DNA of 64,000 bases from Lutimonas zeaxanthinifaciens. GTDB lineage: Bacteria; Bacteroidota; Bacteroidia; Flavobacteriales; Flavobacteriaceae. The notes beneath the pieces are model-generated. The model ran no database searches. It saw only the letters and a list, made by a program, of their open reading frames with translations, and was not told the origin of the DNA. The stretch lies in assembly GCF_030503675.1 (NCBI RefSeq), contig NZ_CP129964.1:1116001-1180000 (forward strand), in the 5' to 3' direction. Below are positions 1-9,196 of this stretch, in pieces (within the stretch, counting starts at the first letter, position 1; every line of letters begins with the position of its first letter). The translations under genes were made by a program, and so were the position numbers.

Positions 1-805
1 GAAGAAAATCAGGCACATTAAAGTCATTTGATATATAAAGATCAGGCCAGCCGTCATTATTGATGTCACCAACAGTTGCACTGTTTGTCAGGCCAAATGA
101 TCGAATTTCAGCCTCCCTTGTAACATCAGTAAAAGTATCACCATCGTTTCTGAATAATTTATCCGTTTCAATATCCTTTGGATTAGCCATTTTAAAGGTA
201 TAAAAATTATTTGGGGCATTGAAATTAGTAGGAGGGTAGTTGGCTACATACAGATCCAGATCGCCGTCAAGATCGTAATCAAAGAAAGTAGATTGAATCG
301 TATTGCCAATATCGGCAATACCATAGGCTTCGGCTTTTTCAGTAAAGGTATTATCTCCGTTGTTTATATATAACAAATTGGCCTTTGGATCAAATTTTCC
401 GGCAACGGAACAATAAATATCCAGGAATCCATCGTTATTGACGTCGGCCATTGTAACACCCGTGAACCATCTGTTATCACCCGTAACACCTGCCGATTCT
501 GAGATATCTTCAAACTGAAGGTTACCTTTATTCAAATAGAGTTTATTCTCTACCATATTACCGGTAAAATAAAGATCGATCAAGCCATCATTATTTATAT
601 CGCCGGCAGAAACTCCGCCACCCATATACATATAGGCATAAGCCATATAATTCAAACTGTCATTTTCGATCAGGTCATTTGAAAAATCAATGTTGCTAAC
701 CGATGCATCGAGTTGCCTGAACATCTTATCAGTATTTGACAAATCGGATTTAGAGCATGATATTAAAAAGGTAATGGTTAGAAGAAAAACAAAAATATTT
801 TTCAT
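1..805 (-). CDS. FG-GAP/VCBS-repeat lipoprotein (3' part outside window)
   Basis: I translated this by hand on the minus strand; it is open for 268 codons and runs off the left edge, so the C-terminus is missing. It begins with a lipoprotein leader (MKNIFVFLL...LISCSKSD) with the lipobox Cys near residue 17. It then shows repeated calcium-binding-like FG-GAP/VCBS blades: GDINNDGLIDLYFTGN, ADVNNDGFLDIYCSV, DYDLDGDLDLYVANY and GDINNDGWPDLYISN. The family is surface exposed and often encoded beside SusCD pairs in Bacteroidota; full members commonly end in an ASPIC/UnbV domain, which cannot be seen here. A second in-frame ATG lies 6 bp upstream (MFMKN). A terminator hairpin separates it from susD, so it is probably its own unit. 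No enzymatic role is claimed. Confidence 0.85.
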   Translation of the reverse strand, partial: MKNIFVFLLTITFLISCSKSDLSNTDKMFRQLDASVSNIDFSNDLIENDSLNYMAYAYMYMGGGVSAGDINNDGLIDLYFTGNMVENKLYLNKGNLQFEDISESAGVTGDNRWFTGVTMADVNNDGFLDIYCSVAGKFDPKANLLYINNGDNTFTEKAEAYGIADIGNTIQSTFFDYDLDGDLDLYVANYPPTNFNAPNNFYTFKMANPKDIETDKLFRNDGDTFTDVTREAEIRSFGLTNSATVGDINNDGWPDLYISNDFNVPDFL

Positions 806-844
806 AAACATGGTAGATTTCTTTTAGGGCCTAAAAATACAAAA

Positions 845-868
845 ACAGAGCATTTTTCAATGCTCTGT
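845..868 (-). terminator. Rho-independent terminator of the susCD unit
   Basis: A perfect 10-bp stem (ACAGAGCATT/AATGCTCTGT) with a 4-nt loop lies just downstream of the susD stop. On the minus strand it is followed by a T-rich tract (TTTTTGTATTTTTAG). It should end susC-susD transcription before the VCBS-repeat gene. Confidence 0.75.
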
Positions 869-896
869 TTTCGAAAATAAAGATAAAATATCTTTA

Positions 897-2588
897 TTAA
901 GATCCCCAAAGAGGATTTTGTTGCAATGTACCACTACTTTGGTCAATCGCACCAACTGGTACAGGGAACAAAGTGTGTTTTGCTTCAACAGTAGAAGTCT
1001 TAGGACCAAAGTTTGGAATTGTTCTTGACTCGTTATCAATATAGTCATTCATAACCTGTGGCATAACACCCCATCTTCTTAAATCAAACAGACGGTGACC
1101 TTCCATACCAAGTTCCAATCTTCTTTCCATTCTTACTGCAGTTCTAGCCGCATCCTGAGAACCAAAATCACCTGGCTGATACAATCCAATGTCATAATTA
1201 GCAGCATCAGAACCGTCAGCTGCTTTGATCGTAGTACTGTTCAAAGCTCTTTGACGTACTTCATTCACATAACCTAAGGCTTTTGTCAAATCACTTGTTT
1301 CAACAGCAGCCTCAGCAGCCATAAGAAGTACGTCTGCATATCTGATAAAGTGATAGTTCACACCAGAGTGTTGCTGACCCCAGTTACCAGAACCTTGTAA
1401 TGCGTCTTCACCAGCCCAGTAAACATTCTTTCTACCTAAATAAGGTCCTGAAATATCTCCAAAACCGGCTCTCACCCAGGATTTACCTGGATTGATGTCC
1501 CAGTTGTTATAGTTGATACCACGTCTACCTGCAGTATAATCTACACGAGGATCCAATGGCCCTGTATGAGGCTCAAACGGATCGGTACTTTCTAAACCAG
1601 CATCATTTTTCACATCAGTTTTGTTATAGTCTTCCATTAGTGGTAATCCACCAGAAGTCTGGAAAACGTTTACCAAGTCCTGCGTTGGCTGATAGAATCC
1701 ACAACACCATCCGTTTGGTCCCTGGAAGTTCAAGGTACCACCCTGGTTTCCGTTAGGAGCAAACGCACCACCAAGCGTACTGAATTCAATAGCAAAAATA
1801 GATTCTGGTCCACCTTCACCGGCTTGTCTAAAGTTATCACCGTATTCAGGCAACAAAGAGTAAGCTCCACCATTGATTACTGTTTCCAATAATCCAAGAG
1901 CTGCAGCGTAATCACCTTGATACAATTTTGATTTACCAAGATACGCAGTAGCCGCCCAAGATCTTGCTCTACCTACATCAGACTGATCGTCCGGAAGATT
2001 TTTTTGAGCGAAATCAAAGTCTTCGTCTATTTTTGACCAAAGCTCAGTTCCATTTGGTTGAGCAAATTCAATCGCGGTATAATTTTCATCACTGATATAA
2101 GTGGCATATTCACCCCACATGATCTGTAACTGGAAATAGTAATGCCCTCTTAAAAAACGAGCCTCTGCCAATTGATTGGTAAACTGAGAAGGATCTTCAG
2201 CACCATTGATCAAAGCGATCACGGCATTGGCCCTGTTTGCTCCTGCATATAAAGCTCTCCACTTAGATCCCAGATAAGACATTCCAGTCTCCCATTTAAA
2301 AGTTTCCAACAAGAACAAGGTCTGCTGGTCACCATCGTTACTACCTTTATGGGCATCATCTGCAATTACATCCATCCACCAGTTATCACCGGTAGCTTCC
2401 CATCCACCTGAGGCATTCGAAACTCCGTCCAAAGAACTGTAAGCAGCTGTCAACAGAAAGTTAACACCATCCTCATTCGCCAATGCTTCAGGGTTTAGTG
2501 TTCCGATCTCGATCGTTTCACTAAATTCCTCGCTACATGCCAATACAGACATTAACAGTAGCATTATATAAAATATTCTGTTTTTCAT
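897..2588 (-). CDS. susD: SusD/RagB-family nutrient-binding outer-membrane lipoprotein
   Basis: Outer-membrane, surface-facing lipoprotein expected to cap the SusC barrel and bind a glycan or oligosaccharide. The leader MKNRIFYIMLLLMSVLAC gives a lipobox Cys at residue 18. The 563-residue length fits SusD. The N-terminal helical part contains ARFLRGHYYFQLQ, typical of the TPR-like SusD core, and the C-terminal part contains RYADVLLMAAEA and RRLELGMEGHRLFDLRRWG, both hallmark SusD/RagB motifs. The gene starts 3 bp after the susC stop, so the two are co-transcribed. The substrate cannot be read from sequence; nearby 3-keto-sugar enzymes suggest a glycoside or disaccharide. Confidence 0.95.
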   Translation of the reverse strand: MKNRIFYIMLLLMSVLACSEEFSETIEIGTLNPEALANEDGVNFLLTAAYSSLDGVSNASGGWEATGDNWWMDVIADDAHKGSNDGDQQTLFLLETFKWETGMSYLGSKWRALYAGANRANAVIALINGAEDPSQFTNQLAEARFLRGHYYFQLQIMWGEYATYISDENYTAIEFAQPNGTELWSKIDEDFDFAQKNLPDDQSDVGRARSWAATAYLGKSKLYQGDYAAALGLLETVINGGAYSLLPEYGDNFRQAGEGGPESIFAIEFSTLGGAFAPNGNQGGTLNFQGPNGWCCGFYQPTQDLVNVFQTSGGLPLMEDYNKTDVKNDAGLESTDPFEPHTGPLDPRVDYTAGRRGINYNNWDINPGKSWVRAGFGDISGPYLGRKNVYWAGEDALQGSGNWGQQHSGVNYHFIRYADVLLMAAEAAVETSDLTKALGYVNEVRQRALNSTTIKAADGSDAANYDIGLYQPGDFGSQDAARTAVRMERRLELGMEGHRLFDLRRWGVMPQVMNDYIDNESRTIPNFGPKTSTVEAKHTLFPVPVGAIDQSSGTLQQNPLWGS

Positions 2589-2591
2589 TTT

Positions 2592-5500
2592 TTAAAATTT
2601 AACATTTAAACCAATAGTAAATATCTGAGACAGAGGATAGGTTCTGCTGTCAATCCCCATATTCAAGTTCTCTGCCTGACCACCAATAGATCGAGGAAGA
2701 ACTTCCGGATCAATACCTCCATAACTTGTTACAGTGAACAAGTTCGTTCCTTGCAGGTAAATTCTAAATCTTTCCATACCCATTTTATCAGTAGTCTCTG
2801 TAGGTAGAGAATATCCGATCTGAAGGTTTTTCAATCTAAAGAATGAACCGTCTTCAACAAAGAATGAATTTGAATTTACTTCCACACCTTGCAAACTGTT
2901 ACTCAAGGCTGGCATAGAAGCATTTTGGTTATCTGGCGTCCAAGAATCAAGAACATTCGTAGTTCTGTTTCCATTCGGGAAGATTGGGAAATCGAAAATC
3001 TTATTGTGGTTATAGATATCGTTTCCTTGAGATCCGTTAAAGAACATAGAAACATCAAATCCTTTATAACCAGCATTAAGGTTTAAACCATAGGTAAAGT
3101 CGGGATGAGGAGAACCAATTTTGGTTCTGTCATTATCATCAACTACGCCATCTGGCACTCCGTCTGGACCAGAAACATCTTCATAAACCCACCTTCCGTT
3201 TTCATCGAATCCAGCAATCTTACGACCAAAGAAGTAAGAGATAGGCTCACCTTCCTCAGTTCTTGTATAAGCACCTGCCCAGCTTGTTAACGCATTACCG
3301 TTAATTGCTGTTCCGTTAATAAGCGAAACAACCTCGTTTCTGTAGTGAGACAAGTTGAATTGCGCTCCAAATGAGAATCCGGAATCCCAGGTATTGTTAT
3401 AGCCAACAGACCAGTCAACACCCGTGTTCTTCACCTCACCTAAGTTTACAAATGGTGGTGGTGATTCAGGGCCGGTAGTAGGAATCAAGTTAGAGTTTCT
3501 TGCAAAAAGACCATCAGTTATGATCTGATAGAATTCGATAGAAGTCGTTAATTTACTTCCGAAGAAATCCAGTTCCGCACCAATGTTACTTGTAACACTC
3601 TTTTCCCAACGAAGGTTTTCGTTACCAATTTGTGCTAGGATAGCACCACTTGCAGCATTAGACTGTCCGCCCCAAACATAAAAAGCATTTCCTTGATTGA
3701 ATTCATAAAGGGTTTTTGTAGGGTTATTTACCGGTAGGTCTTGACTACCCAGTTCTCCCCAGGATGCCTTTAACTTAAATCTGTTTAAAACACCTGAGTT
3801 ATTGAACCAGTCTTCATTACTCATTACCCAACCACCACTAAATGATGGGAAAACGTCTGATTTGTTGTCACCAGCAAAACGAGAACTCTTATCCCAACGT
3901 ACAGTTGCAGTTAAGAAATATTTAGATTTGTAATTGTAATCAGCTGATCCAAATACAGACCATAGGGTATTTCCATTGGCATAAGCCCAGTCAACGGCAG
4001 GATCTCCAAAACCATTGCTTAACAAATAAAAATCCGGAGATTCGTTAAAGTAATCAGTTCTGCTGATCTGTTTACCTTTGTTGAAATTCTCCACGGCTTC
4101 TGTTGCTACAAACGCGCTTATATTGTGATCATCAGCGATCGTTGTATTGTACATTAATATATTTGTCCAGGTCCAAGAATAGAAATTCTGATCTTGTTCT
4201 ACCAAATTGTTTACAGTAATTGCTTCACCATGTTCCGGATCCAAAGGAGTAAATGCTCTTTGATCAAAAGCCTGGATCGAACCGGCGAACGTAGTCTTAA
4301 AGGTCAAACCTTCAATAAATTCATACGAAAGATAAACGTCTCCAAAAACTCTAAAGTTGTTGATGTAGTTATCTTTAGCTCTGTAGGCTAACGCATAAGG
4401 CTGTCGCGTATTTGACAAGTCAGTTGAGTTAGAGTAGGTTCCAGAGAAATTACCGTCAGTATCATATACCCCCATTAACGGAGTAGCTCTTAAAGCTGAT
4501 TCCAGAGCCTCGCTGTTTCCGTATTGCTGTGTAGACCAGGATGCATTCAGGTGTTGACCGATTTTCAATTTTTCAACCGGCTTGAATTCATTGTTCACCT
4601 GGATGTTACCTCTTGCAAAACCAGTGTGTTTAACAACACCACCTCTGTTCAAATAACCAACAGACATAAAAGACTTGCTCGTTTCTGTACCACCTTGCAT
4701 AGATACTGTAGCCTGAACCGTTGGAGCCGCCTGAGTGATCTCACTCCACCAGTCTGTTCCGCCTGGCTGAACCTCTACTGTAAGGCCTTCTCCTTTAGAA
4801 CCGGTAAGGTCCAAAACATCAGGAATAACAGGTCCATTCGGGTCATTTCCGTACTGAACATGGCCTCTGAAATCTCCACCAGTCTGTTGAACGTCATAGG
4901 CATATCCTTCCCAAAGCATATCAGCATGTTGCTGGATGTTTAACATGTCAGGAATTCCGATTGCGTTAGCAACACCCGTATAGATATCAACAGTTATTGT
5001 TGATTTCTCCATATTGTAGCTACCAGATTTTGTAGTTACAATGATAACCCCGTTAGATGCCCGTGATCCGTAGATCGCAGCAGCACCGTCTTTCAAAACG
5101 TTCATCTGATCGATGTCAGCAGGGTTAATAGAAGTTAATACATTTGGGTCCGTAGTCTGAACTCCGTCAATAATGTAAAGAGGTCCTGTACCATTGGTTG
5201 AACCAATACCACGGATATTTACATTAGGAGCAGTACCCGGAGAACCGTTGCTCAATACCTGAACACCAGTTACACGACCCTGAAGCGCTTCTGCGGCGTT
5301 CACGGTAGGAACTTTTAAAGCTTCTTCCATATCAACCGAAGCAACCGATCCTGTTATGTCTCCTCTTGTTTGAACAGCATAACCAGTAACAACTACCTCC
5401 TCAAGGGTGTTGTCCCCTCCGGCAAGCGTAATGTTGATTACAGAATCACTTCCCACTGTTGCAGTTGAAGTGGTCATTCCGATGAAAGAAAACTCTAAAA

Positions 5501-5705
5501 CGTCACCTTCATTGGCTTCAATAGAGTAATTTCCGTCGAAATCAGTAGTAACACCTGTGGAGGTGCCCTGAACAACTACAGCAGCACCGGGCAGCGGCCC
5601 GTCAGCGTCTGAAACTGTCCCTGTGATCGTCTTCTGTGCCATTGCAAAGCCACAGCTGAAGAAAATCCCCAGAATGATTAAACTTTTAAATAATTGTTTT
5701 CCCAT
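2592..5705 (-). CDS. susC: SusC/RagA-family TonB-dependent outer-membrane transporter
   Basis: A 1037-residue TonB-dependent receptor of SusC type. It has a signal peptide (cleavage near FAMAQ, residue 23), then a carboxypeptidase-regulatory-like domain at about 25-100 (ITGTVSDADGPLPGAAVVVQ). A TonB-box-like EEVVVTGY follows, then the plug domain at about 115-225 with the SusC motif DGAAAIYGSRASNGVIIVTT, then a long beta-barrel ending in an aromatic/basic C-terminus (IGLNVKF). It energises import of the ligand bound by the adjacent SusD lipoprotein, using TonB-ExbBD, which are not in this window. No anti-sigma factor or hybrid two-component system is adjacent; the nearest candidate regulator is the AraC-type gene about 1.2 kb away. 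Confidence 0.96.
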   Translation of the reverse strand: MGKQLFKSLIILGIFFSCGFAMAQKTITGTVSDADGPLPGAAVVVQGTSTGVTTDFDGNYSIEANEGDVLEFSFIGMTTSTATVGSDSVINITLAGGDNTLEEVVVTGYAVQTRGDITGSVASVDMEEALKVPTVNAAEALQGRVTGVQVLSNGSPGTAPNVNIRGIGSTNGTGPLYIIDGVQTTDPNVLTSINPADIDQMNVLKDGAAAIYGSRASNGVIIVTTKSGSYNMEKSTITVDIYTGVANAIGIPDMLNIQQHADMLWEGYAYDVQQTGGDFRGHVQYGNDPNGPVIPDVLDLTGSKGEGLTVEVQPGGTDWWSEITQAAPTVQATVSMQGGTETSKSFMSVGYLNRGGVVKHTGFARGNIQVNNEFKPVEKLKIGQHLNASWSTQQYGNSEALESALRATPLMGVYDTDGNFSGTYSNSTDLSNTRQPYALAYRAKDNYINNFRVFGDVYLSYEFIEGLTFKTTFAGSIQAFDQRAFTPLDPEHGEAITVNNLVEQDQNFYSWTWTNILMYNTTIADDHNISAFVATEAVENFNKGKQISRTDYFNESPDFYLLSNGFGDPAVDWAYANGNTLWSVFGSADYNYKSKYFLTATVRWDKSSRFAGDNKSDVFPSFSGGWVMSNEDWFNNSGVLNRFKLKASWGELGSQDLPVNNPTKTLYEFNQGNAFYVWGGQSNAASGAILAQIGNENLRWEKSVTSNIGAELDFFGSKLTTSIEFYQIITDGLFARNSNLIPTTGPESPPPFVNLGEVKNTGVDWSVGYNNTWDSGFSFGAQFNLSHYRNEVVSLINGTAINGNALTSWAGAYTRTEEGEPISYFFGRKIAGFDENGRWVYEDVSGPDGVPDGVVDDNDRTKIGSPHPDFTYGLNLNAGYKGFDVSMFFNGSQGNDIYNHNKIFDFPIFPNGNRTTNVLDSWTPDNQNASMPALSNSLQGVEVNSNSFFVEDGSFFRLKNLQIGYSLPTETTDKMGMERFRIYLQGTNLFTVTSYGGIDPEVLPRSIGGQAENLNMGIDSRTYPLSQIFTIGLNVKF

Positions 5706-5936
5706 AATAAATAATTATTAATTAATAAATTGATTGTAAGCGTGCAGTTTTTTGAGAAAAAACTACCAAAAAATATTTTCAATGCATAAGGATATAAGTT
5801 TAAATTTTGTTTTTAAAAATTAATATACAAATAACACAAAACGCCCTATGGATAACATTTTTTTAACAATTAAATTGAATTTGTACCCTAAGCGTTAATT
5901 TCTTCATAAATTTTAACCTGCAATATATAAAATATA

Positions 5937-6737
5937 TCAATTCAATTCCAATAACATTATATTTTTAAATTCCACCGGATGACTCTCGCTTTGAAGCGAA
6001 ATATACCCGTCTTTCAAGGGTTCCCCGGCTTTTTCCTCTAATGTATTGTATTCACCTCCAATAACAGGTTTGTTATATTCCAGAACCTGAGCACCATTTA
6101 TGGAATGCTTTATCACCGAATCGCCTCTTACTTCAACCTCCAAATCGATCCATTGATCACCATAAAAAGTGTCTGAACCTGAATCGATACAATGTACAGT
6201 TACTAACTCATCATTCATGTGTACATGTGTCCCGGGAGAACATAAATTTGCGGTACTTCGCGGAGACCCTTCCTCCAGGCCGCCCAGTAACTGAACCTCC
6301 AGTGAAACCGGAAATGCCTGATCGATCTTCATGGATTGAGGATCCTGGCAATGAATCATGACCCCACTGTTTCTGTGCGCCCAGTTTTCTCCACCTTTTG
6401 CCTGATTTCCCACAAACCTGTATTTCATTTTCAATTTATAGTTACTGAAAGGTTTTTCATAAAACAGATGGCCAAATGAATTATCGAAATCTTTATACTC
6501 TTTGTAATCAACACAAATAGCGCTATCTCTCACTATAAAGGTGTTTTTCCAGTTTGTTTTGTAAGGATGACCGCTTATTTTCACGTTCCAGCCCTCCAGA
6601 TCCACCCCGTTGAACAGTTGTATCCATTTTTCAGATTCTGCTGTGTTCTGATCAGCATTATCTTTTGGCGATTTGCAATTTAGTAATAAAATTGAAAAAA
6701 TGATAAGAATAATGTAATGTTGAATAATGCCTTTCAT
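5937..6737 (-). CDS. DUF1080 (3-keto-disaccharide hydrolase-like) lipoprotein, copy 1
   Basis: I chose the ATG ten codons inside the longest frame because it begins a lipoprotein leader, MKGIIQHYIILIIFSILLLNC, which the upstream residues would spoil. The rest is a single DUF1080/LamG-like jelly-roll domain with the typical opening WIQLFNGVDLEGWN, the central NSGVMIHC and the closing GYISLQSESHPVEFKNIMLLEL. Some DUF1080 members act on 3-keto-glycosides made by Gfo/Idh/MocA oxidoreductases; such oxidoreductases are encoded nearby. It is transcribed away from the AraC-type regulator, so control by that protein is plausible. Substrate unknown. Confidence 0.85.
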   Translation of the reverse strand: MKGIIQHYIILIIFSILLLNCKSPKDNADQNTAESEKWIQLFNGVDLEGWNVKISGHPYKTNWKNTFIVRDSAICVDYKEYKDFDNSFGHLFYEKPFSNYKLKMKYRFVGNQAKGGENWAHRNSGVMIHCQDPQSMKIDQAFPVSLEVQLLGGLEEGSPRSTANLCSPGTHVHMNDELVTVHCIDSGSDTFYGDQWIDLEVEVRGDSVIKHSINGAQVLEYNKPVIGGEYNTLEEKAGEPLKDGYISLQSESHPVEFKNIMLLELN

Positions 6738-6793
6738 TACTTTTAACGTATCAATTTCATACTGCAATTTAAACCCTTCATATAGTTCTACTC

Positions 6794-6804
6794 AATCGAT
6801 TTCG
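6794..6804. promoter_or_regulatory. Sequence shared with the pfkA upstream palindrome
   Basis: The 11-mer AATCGATTTCG followed by TAAAGTT lies between the divergent DUF1080 and AraC genes. The same 11-mer, followed by TTTAAAGTT, forms half of a perfect palindrome upstream of the ATP-phosphofructokinase. It could be a common operator; this is a weak call from two sites only. Confidence 0.25.
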
Positions 6805-6886
6805 TAAAGTTTTACAATTTATATTAACAATAATCAAAGGTGATTTTCAATAAAAATTTTGTAAAACTGCCACCAAATTAATTACT

Positions 6887-7936
6887 TTGCCCTTCAACCG
6901 TGTTCAAAATATTTCAGTGAAAGTCAGTATACATAAAATAGAACCTTACCGGGCTGAGGGTGTCGTTTATCATGCCGACACCTGTTTACCCCTTATCGAT
7001 GCAGTTGCCCGCGAAAAGTTAAAGTTCAAGGCTTTGGCCCGTTATACCTATCCGGGAGATCGATTAACTGAAGATACAAAGGGTTTAAATTCAATTGGAT
7101 ACTGGGATGCAGCTGAACCTCAGGACTGGGGCCTTGACTGGCACAGAAACGAGGGGATTGAAATACATTTTTTGGAGTCAGGAACGATGCCTTATTCTCA
7201 GGAAAAAAGTCAGACAGTCTTGATGCCCAACGACCTGACCATAACAAGGCCCTGGGAGGCCCATAAAGTAGGGAGCCCGAAAATTGGTATGGGTAAATTT
7301 TATTGGGTGATCATAGACCTGGGGGTAAGAAGGCCGCACCAGGAATGGGAATGGCCGGAATGGGTTATGATGACAAAAAATGACCTCGACCGATTGACCA
7401 AGATACTCAGACAGGATGATCAATGGCTCTGGAAATCAAGTCCAAAAATCAGGGAATGTTTTTACAAAATAGGTGTTGCTGTAGATGGTGATAATACGGG
7501 AGACAGTGCCTCCAGGATCAGGTTGCTGGTCAATGAGCTTTTGTTGCTTCTTCTGGAGCTGATAGATTCGAAGGAGGTTGTGCTGAATGAGTCCCTGACC
7601 GACAGTTCAAGAAGCGTCAAATTGTTTTTGAGCGAGCTGGACAAAAACCTTTCTGAAAACTGGACCATTGAAAAGATGGCTGATTCAGCAGGAGTCGGGC
7701 TTACCCGTTTTACATACCATTGCAGACAATTGACAAACACTACACCAATGCGTTATCTGGCCATGAAAAGAATTGAAAAGGCCAAAGATATCATGCAGGA
7801 AAGCCCGGAACTAAGTGTGGCTGAAGTGGCTTATAGTTGTGGATTTGCAACGAGCCAGTATTTTTCTACGGTTTTTAAAAAGCAGGAAAAATGTACGCCA
7901 CTGGAATTTAAAGCAGGTTTGATTCAATCTGTATAA
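6887..7936 (+). CDS. AraC-family transcriptional regulator
   Basis: A 349-residue cytoplasmic DNA-binding protein. The N-terminal ~200 residues look like a cupin-type ligand-sensing domain (HRNEGIEIHFLESGTMPYS; LTITRPWEAHKVG). The C-terminal ~100 residues hold the double helix-turn-helix of AraC/XylS: WTIEKMADSAGVGLTRFTYH and AEVAYSCGFATSQYFSTVFK. The longest frame begins with TTG; a GTG ten codons later is an alternative, and no ATG fits either. It is divergent from the first DUF1080 gene and upstream of the isomerase/oxidoreductase genes, so it probably senses the sugar they use and switches them on. Confidence 0.88.
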   Translation: MPFNRVQNISVKVSIHKIEPYRAEGVVYHADTCLPLIDAVAREKLKFKALARYTYPGDRLTEDTKGLNSIGYWDAAEPQDWGLDWHRNEGIEIHFLESGTMPYSQEKSQTVLMPNDLTITRPWEAHKVGSPKIGMGKFYWVIIDLGVRRPHQEWEWPEWVMMTKNDLDRLTKILRQDDQWLWKSSPKIRECFYKIGVAVDGDNTGDSASRIRLLVNELLLLLLELIDSKEVVLNESLTDSSRSVKLFLSELDKNLSENWTIEKMADSAGVGLTRFTYHCRQLTNTTPMRYLAMKRIEKAKDIMQESPELSVAEVAYSCGFATSQYFSTVFKKQEKCTPLEFKAGLIQSV

Positions 7937-8141
7937 TATAGTTCACCGACAATCCTGAATTCTATTACGGTACTTTTGTGAAAAAATGAATTTATCGTAA
8001 CTCCCTTGTCTGACCGAGAGTTAATTATGAATAACTCTGGGTTAAAATTGTATAATTTCTTTCACTGAATAATAATACACAGTTTTACCCTTTTTATCGC
8101 TTAATTTCACAGTCCTAAAATTCAGTTTAAATTTATCGAAA

Positions 8142-9137
8142 ATGAGAAACACCAATAAAATGCTAAGACAATACGGATTCATTCTTTTATTGTCCATCGC
8201 ACTGATCAGTTGCGGGAAAAAGGAAAAAGAAGCTGTAAAGGAACAGACAGTTACGGAAACAGCAGAAGTTCAAAAGCCATTTTTTAAATTATCACTGGCC
8301 CAGTGGTCTTTACACAAGGCAATTTTTGCAGGAGAGCTAAGCCCGATTGACTTTGCACAGAAAGCGAGTGAATTAGGATTTGATGGTATCGAATATGTAA
8401 GTCAGTTATATACAAAAGAGCTGGAGAAAGGAGATGACCCTCAGGCAGCCATGGATAATTTGCTTAAAACCCTTAAAGAAAACAGCGAAACATATAATGT
8501 GGCTAATGTGCTCATCATGGTGGATGGCGAAGGTCATTTAGCTACGGTGAATGATGAGGAAAGAGCTCAAACGGTAGAGAATCATAAAAAGTGGGTGGAT
8601 GCTGCCAAATATTTAGGTTGTCATTCCATTCGTGTCAATGCACACGGTGAGGGTACTTACGAAGAAGTTGCTGAAGCCGCAGTTAAGGGATTGACGGCGC
8701 TTTCAACCTATGCTGCAACTCAAGGTATCAACGTACTTGTGGAAAATCATGGAGGTTATACTTCAAACGGGCAATGGCTGGCAGAAGTCATGTCAAAAGT
8801 AAACATGCCAAATTGCGGGACCTTACCGGATTTTGGAAATTTCTGTATGACTGAAGGTTATGGTTCAATCAACAGTAAAGAATGTGAAGATCCTTATGAT
8901 ATATATAAAGGTGTAGAAGAACTGATGCCTTTTGCAAAAGCAGTAAGTGCAAAAAGTTATGATTTTGATGCTGAGGGGAATCAACCAAAGATCGACTATG
9001 CTAAAATGCTTCAGATCGTAAAAGATGCGGGATACGAAGGTTTTGTTGGAGTTGAATATGAGGGAGGCAATTTATCTGAGATCGATGGGATCAATGCGAC
9101 CAAGGCACTTTTATTGAAATCTGCAGAACAGCTTTAA
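8142..9137 (+). CDS. Sugar phosphate isomerase/epimerase-type TIM-barrel lipoprotein
   Basis: The protein starts with a leader ending LLSIALISCGKK, so it is exported and lipid anchored, followed by a charged linker to about residue 45. The body is an AP-endonuclease-2/xylose-isomerase-like TIM barrel: LSLAQWSLHKAIFAGE opens it, then GFDGIEYVSQLY, INVLVENHGGYTSN (likely metal-binding Glu and His) and GFVGVEYEGG near the end. Such exported barrels accompany Gfo/Idh/MocA and DUF1080 enzymes in Bacteroidota. It may isomerise or cleave a keto-sugar in the periplasm. It is first of a run of co-directional genes. The exact reaction is unknown. Confidence 0.85.
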   Translation: MRNTNKMLRQYGFILLLSIALISCGKKEKEAVKEQTVTETAEVQKPFFKLSLAQWSLHKAIFAGELSPIDFAQKASELGFDGIEYVSQLYTKELEKGDDPQAAMDNLLKTLKENSETYNVANVLIMVDGEGHLATVNDEERAQTVENHKKWVDAAKYLGCHSIRVNAHGEGTYEEVAEAAVKGLTALSTYAATQGINVLVENHGGYTSNGQWLAEVMSKVNMPNCGTLPDFGNFCMTEGYGSINSKECEDPYDIYKGVEELMPFAKAVSAKSYDFDAEGNQPKIDYAKMLQIVKDAGYEGFVGVEYEGGNLSEIDGINATKALLLKSAEQL

Positions 9138-9196
9138 TATTTTTTTGAAAAGAGAATTAAACTGAGCATTATTGATATGAATTAAACATTTTTCGT

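Noticed and set aside
4524-4943. A 139-codon frame on the plus strand inside susC.
   Set aside because: It is antisense to a clear SusC gene, with low-complexity Ser/Arg/Cys composition and no family features.
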